A DNA stretch of 64,000 nt. Origin: Campylobacter majalis (GTDB taxonomy: Bacteria; Campylobacterota; Campylobacteria; Campylobacterales; Campylobacteraceae). Below, one piece after another: positions 35,924 through 44,661 of this stretch. The notes below the pieces were generated by a model. That model did no database searches. It saw only the letters and a program-made list of their open reading frames with translations, and had not been told where the DNA came from. Numbering within the stretch: the first letter of the stretch is position 1; every line of letters starts with the position of its first letter. Position numbers and translations under genes: made by a program. Location: NCBI RefSeq assembly GCF_905120465.1, contig NZ_CAJHOF010000006.1, positions 55,330 to 119,329 on the forward strand. Reading direction: 5' to 3'.

Positions 35924-36500
35924 AGCTAGATTAAATTCTTTGCGAGATTGTTTAGTTTTAATTTTCATAATATTTTGTGATTATAAAATTTTGTCTTAAA
36001 AATATGTTACTTTTAATTTTTATTAAAACTAAAATTTAAAAGCTAATAAAGTCAGTGAAATTTTAGAATCTAGTTTATACAAAATTTTAAAATAAATTTG
36101 TATAAACATCAAAGCCTATACGCAGATAGACAAACAAATGATTTCTTTGCTTTGTAAAGTATAGATTAAATAAATTTCTTGTGCTTGTCTCTTTAAAAAG
36201 TGATAAAAGATAGCTTATAGGAGTGCGTCTTGCTTGTAGTTAAGAATGAAGTGGGCTGGTTTAATGATCTAGAAAATCTTTATAAATTTTATTAAAATCA
36301 ATAAGAGAAAATATGACTGGGTTAAATTGGGCAAAAATTTTTATCTCATTAAAATCGCTCAAGAATAAACAAAAAATGCTCTAAAATTTATCAATAAATA
36401 TGGTCTTGGCAACTTAACCGCCACTAATGGCATAGAATTTAGTTGGTTTTGCAAATCCACAAAGCAAAACAGCAACTAAACAAAATATCGTGATTTAATT
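35924..36500 (+). pseudogene. Eroded coding remnant before ribB
   Basis: From about 36110 to 36490 one frame reads as broken coding sequence: KIAYRSASCL, then KINKRKYDWVKLGKNFYLIK, and ALKFINKYGLGNLTATNG with several stops. It includes copy 2 of the 46-bp repeat. The former family was not recognised. The first 180 bases hold nothing identifiable. Confidence 0.4.
36284..36329 (+). repeat. Diverged 46-bp repeat, copy 2
   Basis: 80% identical to 32854-32899, 3.4 kb away, with an uninterrupted match over ATAAGAGAAAAT. Confidence 0.4.
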
Positions 36501-37508
36501 TTATCTATACGATACAATATTTAACCCAAATCCGCTAATTCCAACAAAGTCTTTTTTATTTGTGCTAAGCAATTCAATATCACTAATTCCAAAATACTTT
36601 AATATCTGTGCTCCGATGCCAAAATCTTTTGCATTTGCTTCGTTTTTATCACTATCTAAAAATACCAAAATTCCACCATTTTCATTCAGATATTTAACGC
36701 CGTCAATAAAATCATTAAATTTTTCAGAGCTAAGCAATTCATGGTCTTTTGTGATTTTTTGAAATTTCACACTCGTTTTGCCCTTGACATTGCCAAATAC
36801 AAACGCCGTGTGGATTAAATTCTTATGGTCTTTTATCTCATATTTCATTGCCTTAAAACCAGCAACATGAGCCATCTGTCCTTCATTAACTTCTATCAAA
36901 CTCTCGCTATTTAGTCTATATTCAACCAAGTCAGACACCGCCACCATATTTAATCCATGTTTTTTGCAAAATTCTTCCAAATGCTCGCGTCTAGCCATTT
37001 GCCCATCTTCTTTAACTATCTCACATATACAAGCCATAGGCGTAATACCAGCTAAGCGACACAGATCGACAGAGCCTTCAGTATGTCCTATACGCTCTAA
37101 AACTCCGCCATTTTTTGCAATAATGGGAAAAACATGCCCAGGACGAACAAAATCATCAGGTTTTGATAATGGATCAGCTGCTAACCTGGTGGTTATGTCA
37201 CGCTCATACGCACTCACGCCTGTGCTACATTCTTTGGCATCAATTGTAACCGTAAAGGCTGTTTCATGACACGACGTATTTGACGAAACCATGAGTGGCA
37301 AATCAAGCCTTTTTGCATTATCAACATCCATTGCCAAGCATAATATTCCTCTGCACTCAGATATGGCAAAATTTACCTTTTGCACATCACTATGTGCCGC
37401 AGCAAATATCAAATCACCCTCGTTTTCCCTATCTTCATCATCAACCATTACTATCATTTTGCCATTTTTAATATCTTCAATAGCCTGTTTTACTTTTTGA
37501 AATTTCAT
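36501..37508 (-). CDS. ribB: 3,4-dihydroxy-2-butanone-4-phosphate synthase with a degenerate GTP cyclohydrolase II domain
   Basis: Makes the four-carbon precursor of riboflavin from ribulose 5-phosphate. N-terminal RibB domain (1-~200) with DDEDRENEGD and the HTEGSVDLCRLAG segment. The C-terminal ~130 residues resemble GTP cyclohydrolase II (IGAQILKYFGISDIELLSTN) but lack the zinc-binding Cys cluster and catalytic residues, so it should not open GTP; a separate ribA is expected elsewhere. This arrangement is known in Campylobacter and Helicobacter. ATG 37508 has the AAGGA site; a longer frame to 37535 does not. It lies 96 bases after the tRNA operon. Confidence 0.9.
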   Translation of the reverse strand: MKFQKVKQAIEDIKNGKMIVMVDDEDRENEGDLIFAAAHSDVQKVNFAISECRGILCLAMDVDNAKRLDLPLMVSSNTSCHETAFTVTIDAKECSTGVSAYERDITTRLAADPLSKPDDFVRPGHVFPIIAKNGGVLERIGHTEGSVDLCRLAGITPMACICEIVKEDGQMARREHLEEFCKKHGLNMVAVSDLVEYRLNSESLIEVNEGQMAHVAGFKAMKYEIKDHKNLIHTAFVFGNVKGKTSVKFQKITKDHELLSSEKFNDFIDGVKYLNENGGILVFLDSDKNEANAKDFGIGAQILKYFGISDIELLSTNKKDFVGISGFGLNIVSYR

Positions 37509-37604
37509 AATTTTTCCTTGAATTAATTTAAACAAGCGAAATTATAATAATTATTTTATGAGATATTGATTAAAAGATTATAAAAATAGAAATTAAAATA
37601 AAGG

Positions 37605-37689
37605 TGGTGCGGATGAGAGGACTTGAACCTCCACGCCGTGAAGCACCAGATCCTAAGTCTGGCGTGTCTGCCAATTTCACCACATCCGC
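37605..37689 (-). tRNA. tRNA-Leu (anticodon UAG)
   Basis: Acceptor GCGGATG/CATCCGC with encoded ACCA; anticodon loop CTTAGGA on stem CCAGA/TCTGG; long variable arm (class II). Last gene of the five-tRNA operon. Confidence 0.95.
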
Positions 37690-37741
37690 AACAAAAAAGA
37701 AGTCGTAGTTTATCTAAACTAAGCTTAAATAAACCAAAAAA

Positions 37742-37818
37742 TGGTACGCCCATCAGGATTCGAACCTGAGACCTACGGCTTAGAAGGCTGTTGCTCTATC
37801 CAGCTGAGCTATGAGCGC
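37742..37818 (-). tRNA. tRNA-Arg (anticodon UCU)
   Basis: Cloverleaf with T-loop GGTTCGAATCC, anticodon loop CTTCTAA, encoded ACCA. Confidence 0.93.
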
Positions 37819-37828
37819 ATAGTTTGAG

Positions 37829-37905
37829 TGGCGCGCCCGATAGGAGTCGAACCCATAACCTACAGATCCGAAGTCTGTCGCTCTATCCAATTGAGCTACG
37901 AGCGC
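37829..37905 (-). tRNA. tRNA-Arg (anticodon UCG)
   Basis: Acceptor GCGCTCG/CGGGCGC, discriminator G, encoded CCA; anticodon loop CTTCGGA on stem ACAGA/TCTGT. Confidence 0.92.
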
Positions 37906-37911
37906 CCAAAA

Positions 37912-37989
37912 TGGGGTGAGTGATGGGAATCGAACCCACGACCCTCAGGACCACAATCTGATGCTCTAACCGACTGAGCTACACTCACC
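37912..37989 (-). tRNA. tRNA-His (anticodon GUG)
   Basis: Acceptor GTGAGTG/CACTCAC with the extra 5' G-1 opposite discriminator C, as required for tRNA-His; loop TTGTGGT; encoded CCA. Confidence 0.95.
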
Positions 37990-37997
37990 ATATCAAA

Positions 37998-38075
37998 TGG
38001 TCGGGGTGAAAGGATTCGAACCTTCGGCCCTCTGGTCCCAAACCAGATGCGCTAACCAGACTGCGCTACACCCCG
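37998..38075 (-). tRNA. tRNA-Pro (anticodon UGG)
   Basis: Acceptor CGGGGTG/CACCCCG, loop TTTGGGA on stem TCTGG/CCAGA, encoded ACCA. First gene of the operon Pro-His-Arg-Arg-Leu. Confidence 0.95.
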
Positions 38076-38114
38076 TAGCGTGAGTTATCTGCCACTACCT
38101 CATTAAAAAGCGGT

Positions 38115-38143
38115 ATTCTATCCAAAATTATATTAAATGTCAA
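38115..38143 (-). promoter_or_regulatory. Strong promoter of the tRNA operon
   Basis: Minus strand TTGACA (38143-38138), exactly 17 bases, then TAGAAT (38120-38115), preceded by TTTTGGA. The GC-rich discriminator ACCGC just after it is typical of stringently controlled stable-RNA promoters. Expected start near 38108. Confidence 0.75.
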
Positions 38144-38484
38144 GCAAAATTTTAATTAATCAAAAATTTAATTAAAATTTATATTTTAATTTCCTAGCCA
38201 AAATCTCAACACAAATCGCATATCTTAAATAATAATGTATAAAAACTATAAAATTTTGTAACTCTTATTAAATTGACCCATTTTTATTTTTGGATTTTTA
38301 CTCGTTAAATTCAGCAATATCAATTTTAACAAAAACTTTCTATCATAGACAAATTTTACCATGCTTGATGTCTATTTTATAGTTGCAACATATATTACTC
38401 ATTAAATAAAATCTTGCACGATAATATCATATTAAACAGCGTAATTATTTTCCTTTAAAATAGTAAGAATTTTTTGATAAAACT

Positions 38485-38971
38485 TCATAAATGAACATAA
38501 AATAGCCACACATAATCCATACCTACCCACATCGCTATAATTTGCCCATAAGTGCCATTTTGTGCAAGATTTAAATCAATAATAAGCTGTTGCCCTGTAT
38601 TGTCAAAATTAGCAAAAGCCAACCAGTCTTTAGCCAAAATCATTAGCTAAATTTTATTAGGTTTTATAAAGCTAATTTCTTCTTTATCACCAAAATTTTC
38701 CATCTGCATTTGATAAAATTCTATTATTTTTAATTGAGAGTAGAAAATTGTATCCAAAAAGCATATCTCTGTATCATTTTGCCCATTAAAAAGACGTAAA
38801 TAATTTTTAAAATTCTAGTAAAGTTTTTCCAGACATTTTTTCTAATTCTAAAATTTCACTTTCAGTGGCTTTGTTGTTAAAACTAGCTCCTATTTTGGGC
38901 GATATTTTTTGTAACTCATCACGAATTTCTTTGTAAATAGCTTAAATATTTACTTTTTCATCATAATTCAT
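38485..38971 (-). pseudogene. SMI1/KNR4 (SUKH) family immunity protein, broken
   Basis: The frame starts at ATG 38971 and is stopped by TAA after nine codons and again later, shifted once, then stopped by TAG. Joined, the pieces give a SUKH-like protein: an N-terminal NKATESEILELEKMSGKTL, then RLFNGQND, and the C-terminal LAFANFDNTGQQLIIDL with GTYGQIIAMWVGMDYVWL. SUKH proteins are immunity factors against many polymorphic toxins. At least four disabling changes, so long inactive. Confidence 0.7.
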
Positions 38972-38992
38972 ATCATTTGCCTTTATTAAATT

Positions 38993-39739
38993 TTAAATAT
39001 AATCAAAAGTAAAAGCACAGTGCGGCTTATCGGCTCATACATTAAAACAATGGCATCAGCTCCATTCTCATAATAATCATACCCCGTAACTTCGGCGATA
39101 AAATAAAAACGGATTTCTTTTATAAGTGATGCCGTCATTTAAAAGTTTTTGCATTTCATCGAAATCTTTTGATAAATTCATTTTAAGGGCTGATGGCAAC
39201 TCTACACTTTCTGTCTAGTTTGCATACATAAAACCGCCACTACTCTATCTAAAATTTTGTTTATTAAGTCCTTCTACGCCTCTAAGATAACACAAATCAA
39301 CCAAACAGCCGTATTTGGCAAAATTTTCCTTGCTTTTTTCAAGAGCATTAAACATACTTTGCCAAAATTCTTTTTCATCTTCGCCATTAAAACCCCAATG
39401 ACTAACCGCAGTTTTAAAAAATACTCTTCATTTGCTAAAAACTCATAGCAATTATCTTCACTCAAACGAAAGGCAAAATAGTTTTCGCCTGTAAATTCAT
39501 TGTGATACTTATGTGTTTGGTCGCCACTTCAATAAAGCTCAACTAGGTTTAGCATATGCAGTTTTATGCTTTTAATTCAGGCGATAATTTTGCTAAATCG
39601 ATCGTAATTAATGGCAAAAATGCTCTTTTAGCCATGCTTAATTTGCCACAAAAATATCTTTTGCCTTGGAAACAGTGTAAAATTTTCGTTTAATTCTTTA
39701 ACATCTTCATTTTAGTTCAAAAATTTGATTTACGTTCAT
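38993..39739 (-). pseudogene. Eroded protein gene upstream of the SUKH remnant, possibly immunity-related
   Basis: Starts MNVNQIFEL at 39739, then breaks in all frames. Recoverable pieces in order: DVKELNENFTLFPRQK, FLPLITIDLAKLSPEL (resembling the start of DUF1963/YwqG proteins), EDNCYEFLANEEYF, FWQSMFNALEKSKENFAK, and the end FIAEVTGYDYYENGADAIVL followed by a VLL/FDY-like tail. It lies just before the SUKH remnant on the same strand, suggesting a former cassette. Confidence 0.5.
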
Positions 39740-40024
39740 TGGTCTCTCTTATTAAAATTTATTATACCTATTTTGCTCTCTACATGGTTTCGCAACTCTT
39801 TTTGCCTAAAAAGATTGTGAGCAGTTTTCTAAATTCACCTAAGAAATTTTATAAATATCTTAATATGTAGGCATAAATTCAGTGCAACGCTAATTGTTTT
39901 ACTTTTTAATCTAAAATTTATAACAATCATTTCTAACATTGAACTTAAATTTGCTCTTATAACTTCAGTCTAATATTTTTGTTTGGGTGTTTAATGGCTT
40001 AAAAATAGTGAGAAATAAATAATA

Positions 40025-40100
40025 TGGTGGCCCCGAATGGACTTGAACCATCGACCACCACCATGTCAAGGTGGTGCTCTACCAGCTGAGCTACGGGACC
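40025..40100 (-). tRNA. tRNA-Val (anticodon GAC)
   Basis: Acceptor GGTCCCG/CGGGGCC, loop TTGACAT on stem CCACC/GGTGG, encoded ACCA. Confidence 0.95.
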
Positions 40101-40109
40101 AAAATGGGT

Positions 40110-40115
40110 ATTATA
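40110..40115 (-). promoter_or_regulatory. -10 element of tRNA-Val
   Basis: Minus-strand TATAAT (context AAGTATAATACCC), 10 bases before the tRNA 5' end. Confidence 0.55.
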
Positions 40116-40461
40116 CTTATAAAAACTTTAATATAAACTTTAGCAAGAAATTAAGATTTTAATCACATTAAAATCTTAATTAAAATAATTAATATTTTAA
40201 TTTTATAATAAATTTGAAATTTTAAATTTTATACCTATAAATTCAGCAATAATATACTTTATAAACTTAAAATTAAAATGAAATTTATTTGTTTTTTCGA
40301 TACTTGTTATCATAAATTTTAAATTTTAAATACAAAATTTTAAGCTAATTATCAAGCAAAAGCTCTTATAATTACAAGTTTAAAATCAAACCATACAAAC
40401 AGCAAAAGCGATTTTTAGTTTTAAACAAATGCTTTGCTAAATACCGAAAATAGGGTCCATA
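40116..40461. other. AT-rich gap upstream of nrdD
   Basis: No gene or RNA recognised. It must contain the nrdD promoter, but no clear -10 or FNR-like site could be chosen. Confidence 0.3.
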
Positions 40462-42561
40462 ATGAGAGAAATTTTAAAACGTGATGGCAAAAAACAAGAG
40501 TTTAAAGCATATAAAATTGTAGATGCTATAAAAAAAGCATTTGAAAGCGAAAACGTAAAGTATGATGAGAAAATTTTCACAAATGTAGTACAAAATGTCT
40601 TTCAAAATACCGATACAATAAGCGTTGAAGAGATACAAGACGCAATAGAAAAAGAGCTTTTTAAGGCAAATTATTTTGATGTTTTAAAAAGTTTTATGCT
40701 ATACCGCCACACACACAAAATGCAACGTGAGCAAATTTTAGGGCTTAGCGAAGATACAACTTACATCAATTCAACACAAACAATAAACGAATACATAAAT
40801 GGCACAGATTGGAGAATTTCAGCAAATTCAAACACTAGCTACTCAAATGCTGGACTTATCAACAATACAGCAGGCAAAGTCATCGCAAACTACTGGCTTG
40901 ACACTGTTTATAGCAAAGAAGAGGGTCTGGCACATAGAGAAGCAGACTATCACATACACGATCTTGATTGCTTAACTGGATACTGTGCTGGATGGTCGCT
41001 TAGAGCCTTGCTAAATGAGGGCTTTAATGGGGTTAGAGGTAGAGTCGAAAGCAAAGCACCAAAGCATTTTAGAGAAGCCCTATATCAAATGGCAAATTTC
41101 TTAGGCATATTGCAGTCTGAATGGGCTGGGGCACAGGCATTTTCAAGCTTTGATACATATCTAGCACCATATGTTTTTAAAGACGATTTAAGCGATTTTG
41201 AGATTAAAAAAGCAATTACAAGCTTTGTTTTTAATCTAAATGTTCCAGCTAGATGGGGGCAAAGCCCATTTACAAATGTCACGATAGATATCACTTGCCC
41301 TGATGATTTAAAGTCACAAATTCCAACATCAAACGATATACATTTATTTAGTGGATTAAATGACGAAAATCTAATAAATAAGGCAAAACAGCGTGGCAAA
41401 AACGCACTTTGTGATATGACATATGGAGATTTTGAACCAGAAATGAGACGTATTACCAAAGCATTTTACGAAGTTTTAACAGCAGGAGATAAAAACTCTC
41501 AGCCATTTACGTTCCCAATACCAACTATAAATATCACCGAAAATTTTGACTGGGATAGCGAAGTGGCAGATGTGATATTTGAAAATACGGCAAAAATGGG
41601 TTCAAGCTATTTTCAAAATTTTGTCGGAAGTCAATATAAAATAGATGCAAATGGCAACAAAATACCAAACGACAATGCTTACAAGCCAGGGCATGTCCGC
41701 TCTATGTGTTGTAGGCTTCAGCTTGACTTAAGAGAGCTTTTAAAGCGTGGCGGAGGGCTGTTTGGAAGTGCTGAGATGACTGGAAGTATCGGCGTTGTAA
41801 CGATAAATTTGGCTCGTTTGGGCTATCTATATAAAGACGACAAAAAAGGACTTTACACTCGCTTGACACATTTACTAAATTTAGCCAAATCAACACTTGA
41901 AAAAAAGAGAAAATTTATCCAAGAGATGTATGATAGAGGGCTTTATCCTTACACGGCTAGATATCTAAAGCACTTTAATAATCACTTTAGCACCATCGGC
42001 ATAAATGGAATGAATGAGCTTTTACGAAATTTTACAAACGATAATGACGATATATCGACCGAATACGGACGTGAGTTTGCACTTGAAATGATTGAGTTTT
42101 TGCGATCTAAAATTAGGGAATTTCAAGAAAGTACAGGAAATTTATACAACTTAGAAGCAACACCAGCCGAAGGCACGACTTATCGCTTTGCAAAAGAGGA
42201 TAAAAAACGCTTTAATGACATAATGCAAGCTGGTTTTGATGAAAATGTATATTACACAAACTCAACCCAACTTCCAGCAAGCTTTACTGATGACGCATAC
42301 GAGGCACTTGATTTGCAAGACGAACTTCAATCTGCATACACAGGTGGGACTGTATTTCATTTATATATGCGTGAGCGTATCAGCTCAGCGGCGGCATGTA
42401 AAACTCTAGTAAAAAATATCATCACAAACTACACATTGCCATATATCACCATCACGCCAGTATTTAGCGTATGCGAAAAACACGGATATATCGCCGGAGA
42501 GCATGAGTATTGCCCAATATGTGATGCAGAAATTTTAAAAAATACACAAGACAACAACTAA
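40462..42561 (+). CDS. nrdD: Anaerobic ribonucleotide reductase NrdD, main part without the glycyl-radical motif
   Basis: Class III reductase that makes deoxyribonucleotides without oxygen. 699 residues: ATP-cone (1-~95, MREILKRDGKKQEFKAYKIV), then the catalytic barrel with TGYCAGWSLRALLNEG, RSMCCRLQLDLREL and GGLFGSAEMTGSIG. The C-terminus has the zinc motif CEKHGYIAGEHEYCPIC. Normally the glycyl-radical sequence (RVxGY) follows directly, but here the frame ends at TAA 42559 and that sequence is in a separate reading frame 12 bases downstream. The protein can work only if the small partner docks or the stop is read through. Confidence 0.92.
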   Translation: MREILKRDGKKQEFKAYKIVDAIKKAFESENVKYDEKIFTNVVQNVFQNTDTISVEEIQDAIEKELFKANYFDVLKSFMLYRHTHKMQREQILGLSEDTTYINSTQTINEYINGTDWRISANSNTSYSNAGLINNTAGKVIANYWLDTVYSKEEGLAHREADYHIHDLDCLTGYCAGWSLRALLNEGFNGVRGRVESKAPKHFREALYQMANFLGILQSEWAGAQAFSSFDTYLAPYVFKDDLSDFEIKKAITSFVFNLNVPARWGQSPFTNVTIDITCPDDLKSQIPTSNDIHLFSGLNDENLINKAKQRGKNALCDMTYGDFEPEMRRITKAFYEVLTAGDKNSQPFTFPIPTINITENFDWDSEVADVIFENTAKMGSSYFQNFVGSQYKIDANGNKIPNDNAYKPGHVRSMCCRLQLDLRELLKRGGGLFGSAEMTGSIGVVTINLARLGYLYKDDKKGLYTRLTHLLNLAKSTLEKKRKFIQEMYDRGLYPYTARYLKHFNNHFSTIGINGMNELLRNFTNDNDDISTEYGREFALEMIEFLRSKIREFQESTGNLYNLEATPAEGTTYRFAKEDKKRFNDIMQAGFDENVYYTNSTQLPASFTDDAYEALDLQDELQSAYTGGTVFHLYMRERISSAAACKTLVKNIITNYTLPYITITPVFSVCEKHGYIAGEHEYCPICDAEILKNTQDNN

Positions 42562-42573
42562 AAAGGATAAAAA

Positions 42574-42726
42574 ATGAATGCAACTGAAATTTTAAAACAA
42601 AATGAGAGCAAACGAACAAAATGCGTAGTTTATACTCGTGTTATGGGTTATCACAGGCCAGTTGAGAGCTTTAATCTAGGCAAAAAAGGTGAGCATAAAG
42701 AGAGGGTGAAATTTCGCGAAAAATGA
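42574..42726 (+). CDS. Separate glycyl-radical C-terminal domain of NrdD (50 residues)
   Basis: Starts ATG 42574 with a good AAGGA site 6 bases upstream, in the same frame as nrdD after the TAA. The sequence TKCVVYTRVMGYHRPVESFN contains the glycyl-radical motif (Gly 25) and then GKKGEHKERVKF, the usual end of NrdD. Every conserved position of the domain is present, so it is not decaying. About 27 codons of linker lie between the zinc site and this domain, including the stop, ribosome binding site and start. It would be activated by NrdG, encoded next. The set-up resembles the stand-alone glycyl-radical domain YfiD/GrcA of pyruvate formate-lyase. Confidence 0.85.
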   Translation: MNATEILKQNESKRTKCVVYTRVMGYHRPVESFNLGKKGEHKERVKFREK

Positions 42727-42775
42727 TTAATTTTTACAAAAAACACGCATTACAAACGCATAAAACACTGCAAAA

Positions 42776-43456
42776 ATGAACGAAATTTACTCAATCACTC
42801 CATTTACGATGATGGACTATCCAGAGCATTTAGCTTGCGTAGTGTGGTTTATGGGGTGCAATATGCGGTGTGCGTATTGTTATAATACTGCGGTGGTAAA
42901 TGCCAAATTTTCAAACACTAATGGCGTTAGCAATGATGAGTTTTTGGCGTTTTTAGACAAACGCAAGGGTAAGCTAAATGCAGTGGTTTTTAGTGGTGGT
43001 GAGTGTAGTCTTACCCCTAGTTTTGAATATTTAGCAAATGAAGTTAAATCTAGAAATTTTAAGCTTAAGATAGACACCAATGGTTCAAATCCAGAAATTT
43101 TAAAAAAAATAATAAATTTAGTTGATTTTATCGCACTTGATTTTAAGGCACCAAAAGAAAAATTTCACGCAATCACGGCATCCAATCTATATGAAAATTT
43201 TATAAAAACTTTAAAATTTTTACTATCAATGGATGTTGAGTTTGAAGTTCGCACAACAATACACAGCAAGTTATTAGATGAAAGCGATATAAGCAAAATG
43301 GCTAGTATGCTAAAGCGATACGGCTATGACAAGACATATTATTTACAAAATTTTTTATACACCAAAGAACATTTTGGATCACTAAAAGAACAAACAAAGA
43401 TATTAAATATAAGCGATATCAACTCGCCTCTTAAAATAGAACTTAGAAATTTCTAA
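42776..43456 (+). CDS. nrdG: Anaerobic ribonucleotide reductase activase NrdG
   Basis: Radical-SAM enzyme that makes the glycyl radical on NrdD. 226 residues with the cluster motif GCNMRCAYCYN (CxxxCxxC) near residues 29-36, and a SAM-binding VVFSGGECSL region. In-frame TAA at 42761 limits the start to ATG 42776, which lacks a clear Shine-Dalgarno. It lies 49 bases after the small glycyl-radical gene. Confidence 0.92.
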   Translation: MNEIYSITPFTMMDYPEHLACVVWFMGCNMRCAYCYNTAVVNAKFSNTNGVSNDEFLAFLDKRKGKLNAVVFSGGECSLTPSFEYLANEVKSRNFKLKIDTNGSNPEILKKIINLVDFIALDFKAPKEKFHAITASNLYENFIKTLKFLLSMDVEFEVRTTIHSKLLDESDISKMASMLKRYGYDKTYYLQNFLYTKEHFGSLKEQTKILNISDINSPLKIELRNF

Positions 43457-43663
43457 AATAAAATCTCAACAATAAATATTAAATACCACAAAATAAGCCT
43501 AAATTTTACTTTGTTGATTACTGACTAACTTAGACTAGCACAAATATCTGGCACTGATTAGATCAAGTTTAAAAATTTATGGTATGTTAAACTACAAAGT
43601 TGTATTCTAATAGATTACATTTGATGCAAACTTGTATCAAAAATTTATCACAATGGATGAAAA

Positions 43664-44659
43664 ATGTATAACAATGACGTAAAATTCTCGCTCTGGTGTG
43701 ACTTCATACAAAGGGATTTTTTAGATGGCGAATTTAAAGAGCTAGTAAATGACAAAATCATCAATGGTGCAACAAGCAATCCTGCAATTTTCAAAAGTGC
43801 ATTTGGCACTGAGATATACAAAACTGCAGTAAAAAATAGCGACAAAAGACATCCAAAGACACTTTATGAAATTCTAGCGACACAAGACATCAAAATAGCC
43901 GCAACAAGGCTTATTAAAAACTATGCTAATGACGATGATGGCTTTGTTAGCATCGAAGTAGATCCCACGCTTTCAAATGATACAGAAGCAACCATAGCCG
44001 AAGGCGTAAGACTATACAACTCTATCAAAATGCCAAACGTAATGATAAAAATTCCAGCAACAAAAGCAGGATTTGATGCGATGAGCGAACTAATCTCACA
44101 AGGAATTAACATAAACGCTACGCTCATTTTTTCTCCAGAACAAGCCAAAGGTTGTCTTGATGCATTTAAAAAAGGTAGCGAAATTTACGCTAAACGCTAC
44201 CCAAATACACCACTTCCAAAAGGCGTAATAAGTATATTTGTAAGCCGATTTGATAGATTGCTCGATGCCAAAATGGCATCTAAAAATCTACCAACAGCAC
44301 AAATTGGCATAATGAATGCAACCAAAATTTATCATATCATACAAGATCAAAACCTGCCAAATGTCCGTGCTTTATTTGCTAGCACAGGAGTAAAGGGCGA
44401 TGAGTTAAGAGCTGATTATTACGTAAGAGAGCTAATGTTTGCAAACTCTATAAATACAGCTCCACTTGATACCATAAAAGCATTTATCAAAGAAAAAACT
44501 CAACCAAAAACACCAAGCTCAAAAGAGAACATAAATGCATTTTTTCAAGTCGTTAAAAATGCACAAATTGACATCGAAGCTGCCTACAAAGAGCTTTTAA
44601 GTGATGGGCTTATGGCGTTTGAAATTGCTTTTGATGATATCATGAGAAATTTATCATAA
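43664..44659 (+). CDS. tal: Transaldolase
   Basis: Non-oxidative pentose phosphate enzyme moving a dihydroxyacetone unit. 331 residues; Schiff-base Lys in NVMIKIPATKAGFDA, early SNPAIF and later FVSRFDRLLD match the Tal family of this group. Campylobacter cannot run full glycolysis, so this pathway supplies sugar phosphates. Followed after 2 bases by the PilT-like gene. Confidence 0.93.
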   Translation: MYNNDVKFSLWCDFIQRDFLDGEFKELVNDKIINGATSNPAIFKSAFGTEIYKTAVKNSDKRHPKTLYEILATQDIKIAATRLIKNYANDDDGFVSIEVDPTLSNDTEATIAEGVRLYNSIKMPNVMIKIPATKAGFDAMSELISQGININATLIFSPEQAKGCLDAFKKGSEIYAKRYPNTPLPKGVISIFVSRFDRLLDAKMASKNLPTAQIGIMNATKIYHIIQDQNLPNVRALFASTGVKGDELRADYYVRELMFANSINTAPLDTIKAFIKEKTQPKTPSSKENINAFFQVVKNAQIDIEAAYKELLSDGLMAFEIAFDDIMRNLS

Positions 44660-44661
44660 TA

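Larger units (their letters stand above)
38144..40024. other. Gene graveyard between two tRNA loci
   Basis: Apart from the two pseudogenes, 38144-38484 and 39740-40024 show only AT-rich sequence, including the repeat end TTAAATTGACCC at 38268-38279. No intact gene occurs over 1.9 kb. Confidence 0.5.

Noticed and set aside
37509..37604. FMN riboswitch upstream of ribB
   Set aside because: Only 96 AT-rich bases separate ribB from tRNA-Leu, with none of the conserved FMN-element sequence.
39257..39465. Two overlapping 63-codon frames on opposite strands
   Set aside because: The minus-strand one mixes frames of the eroded gene at 38993-39739; the plus-strand one is its shadow.
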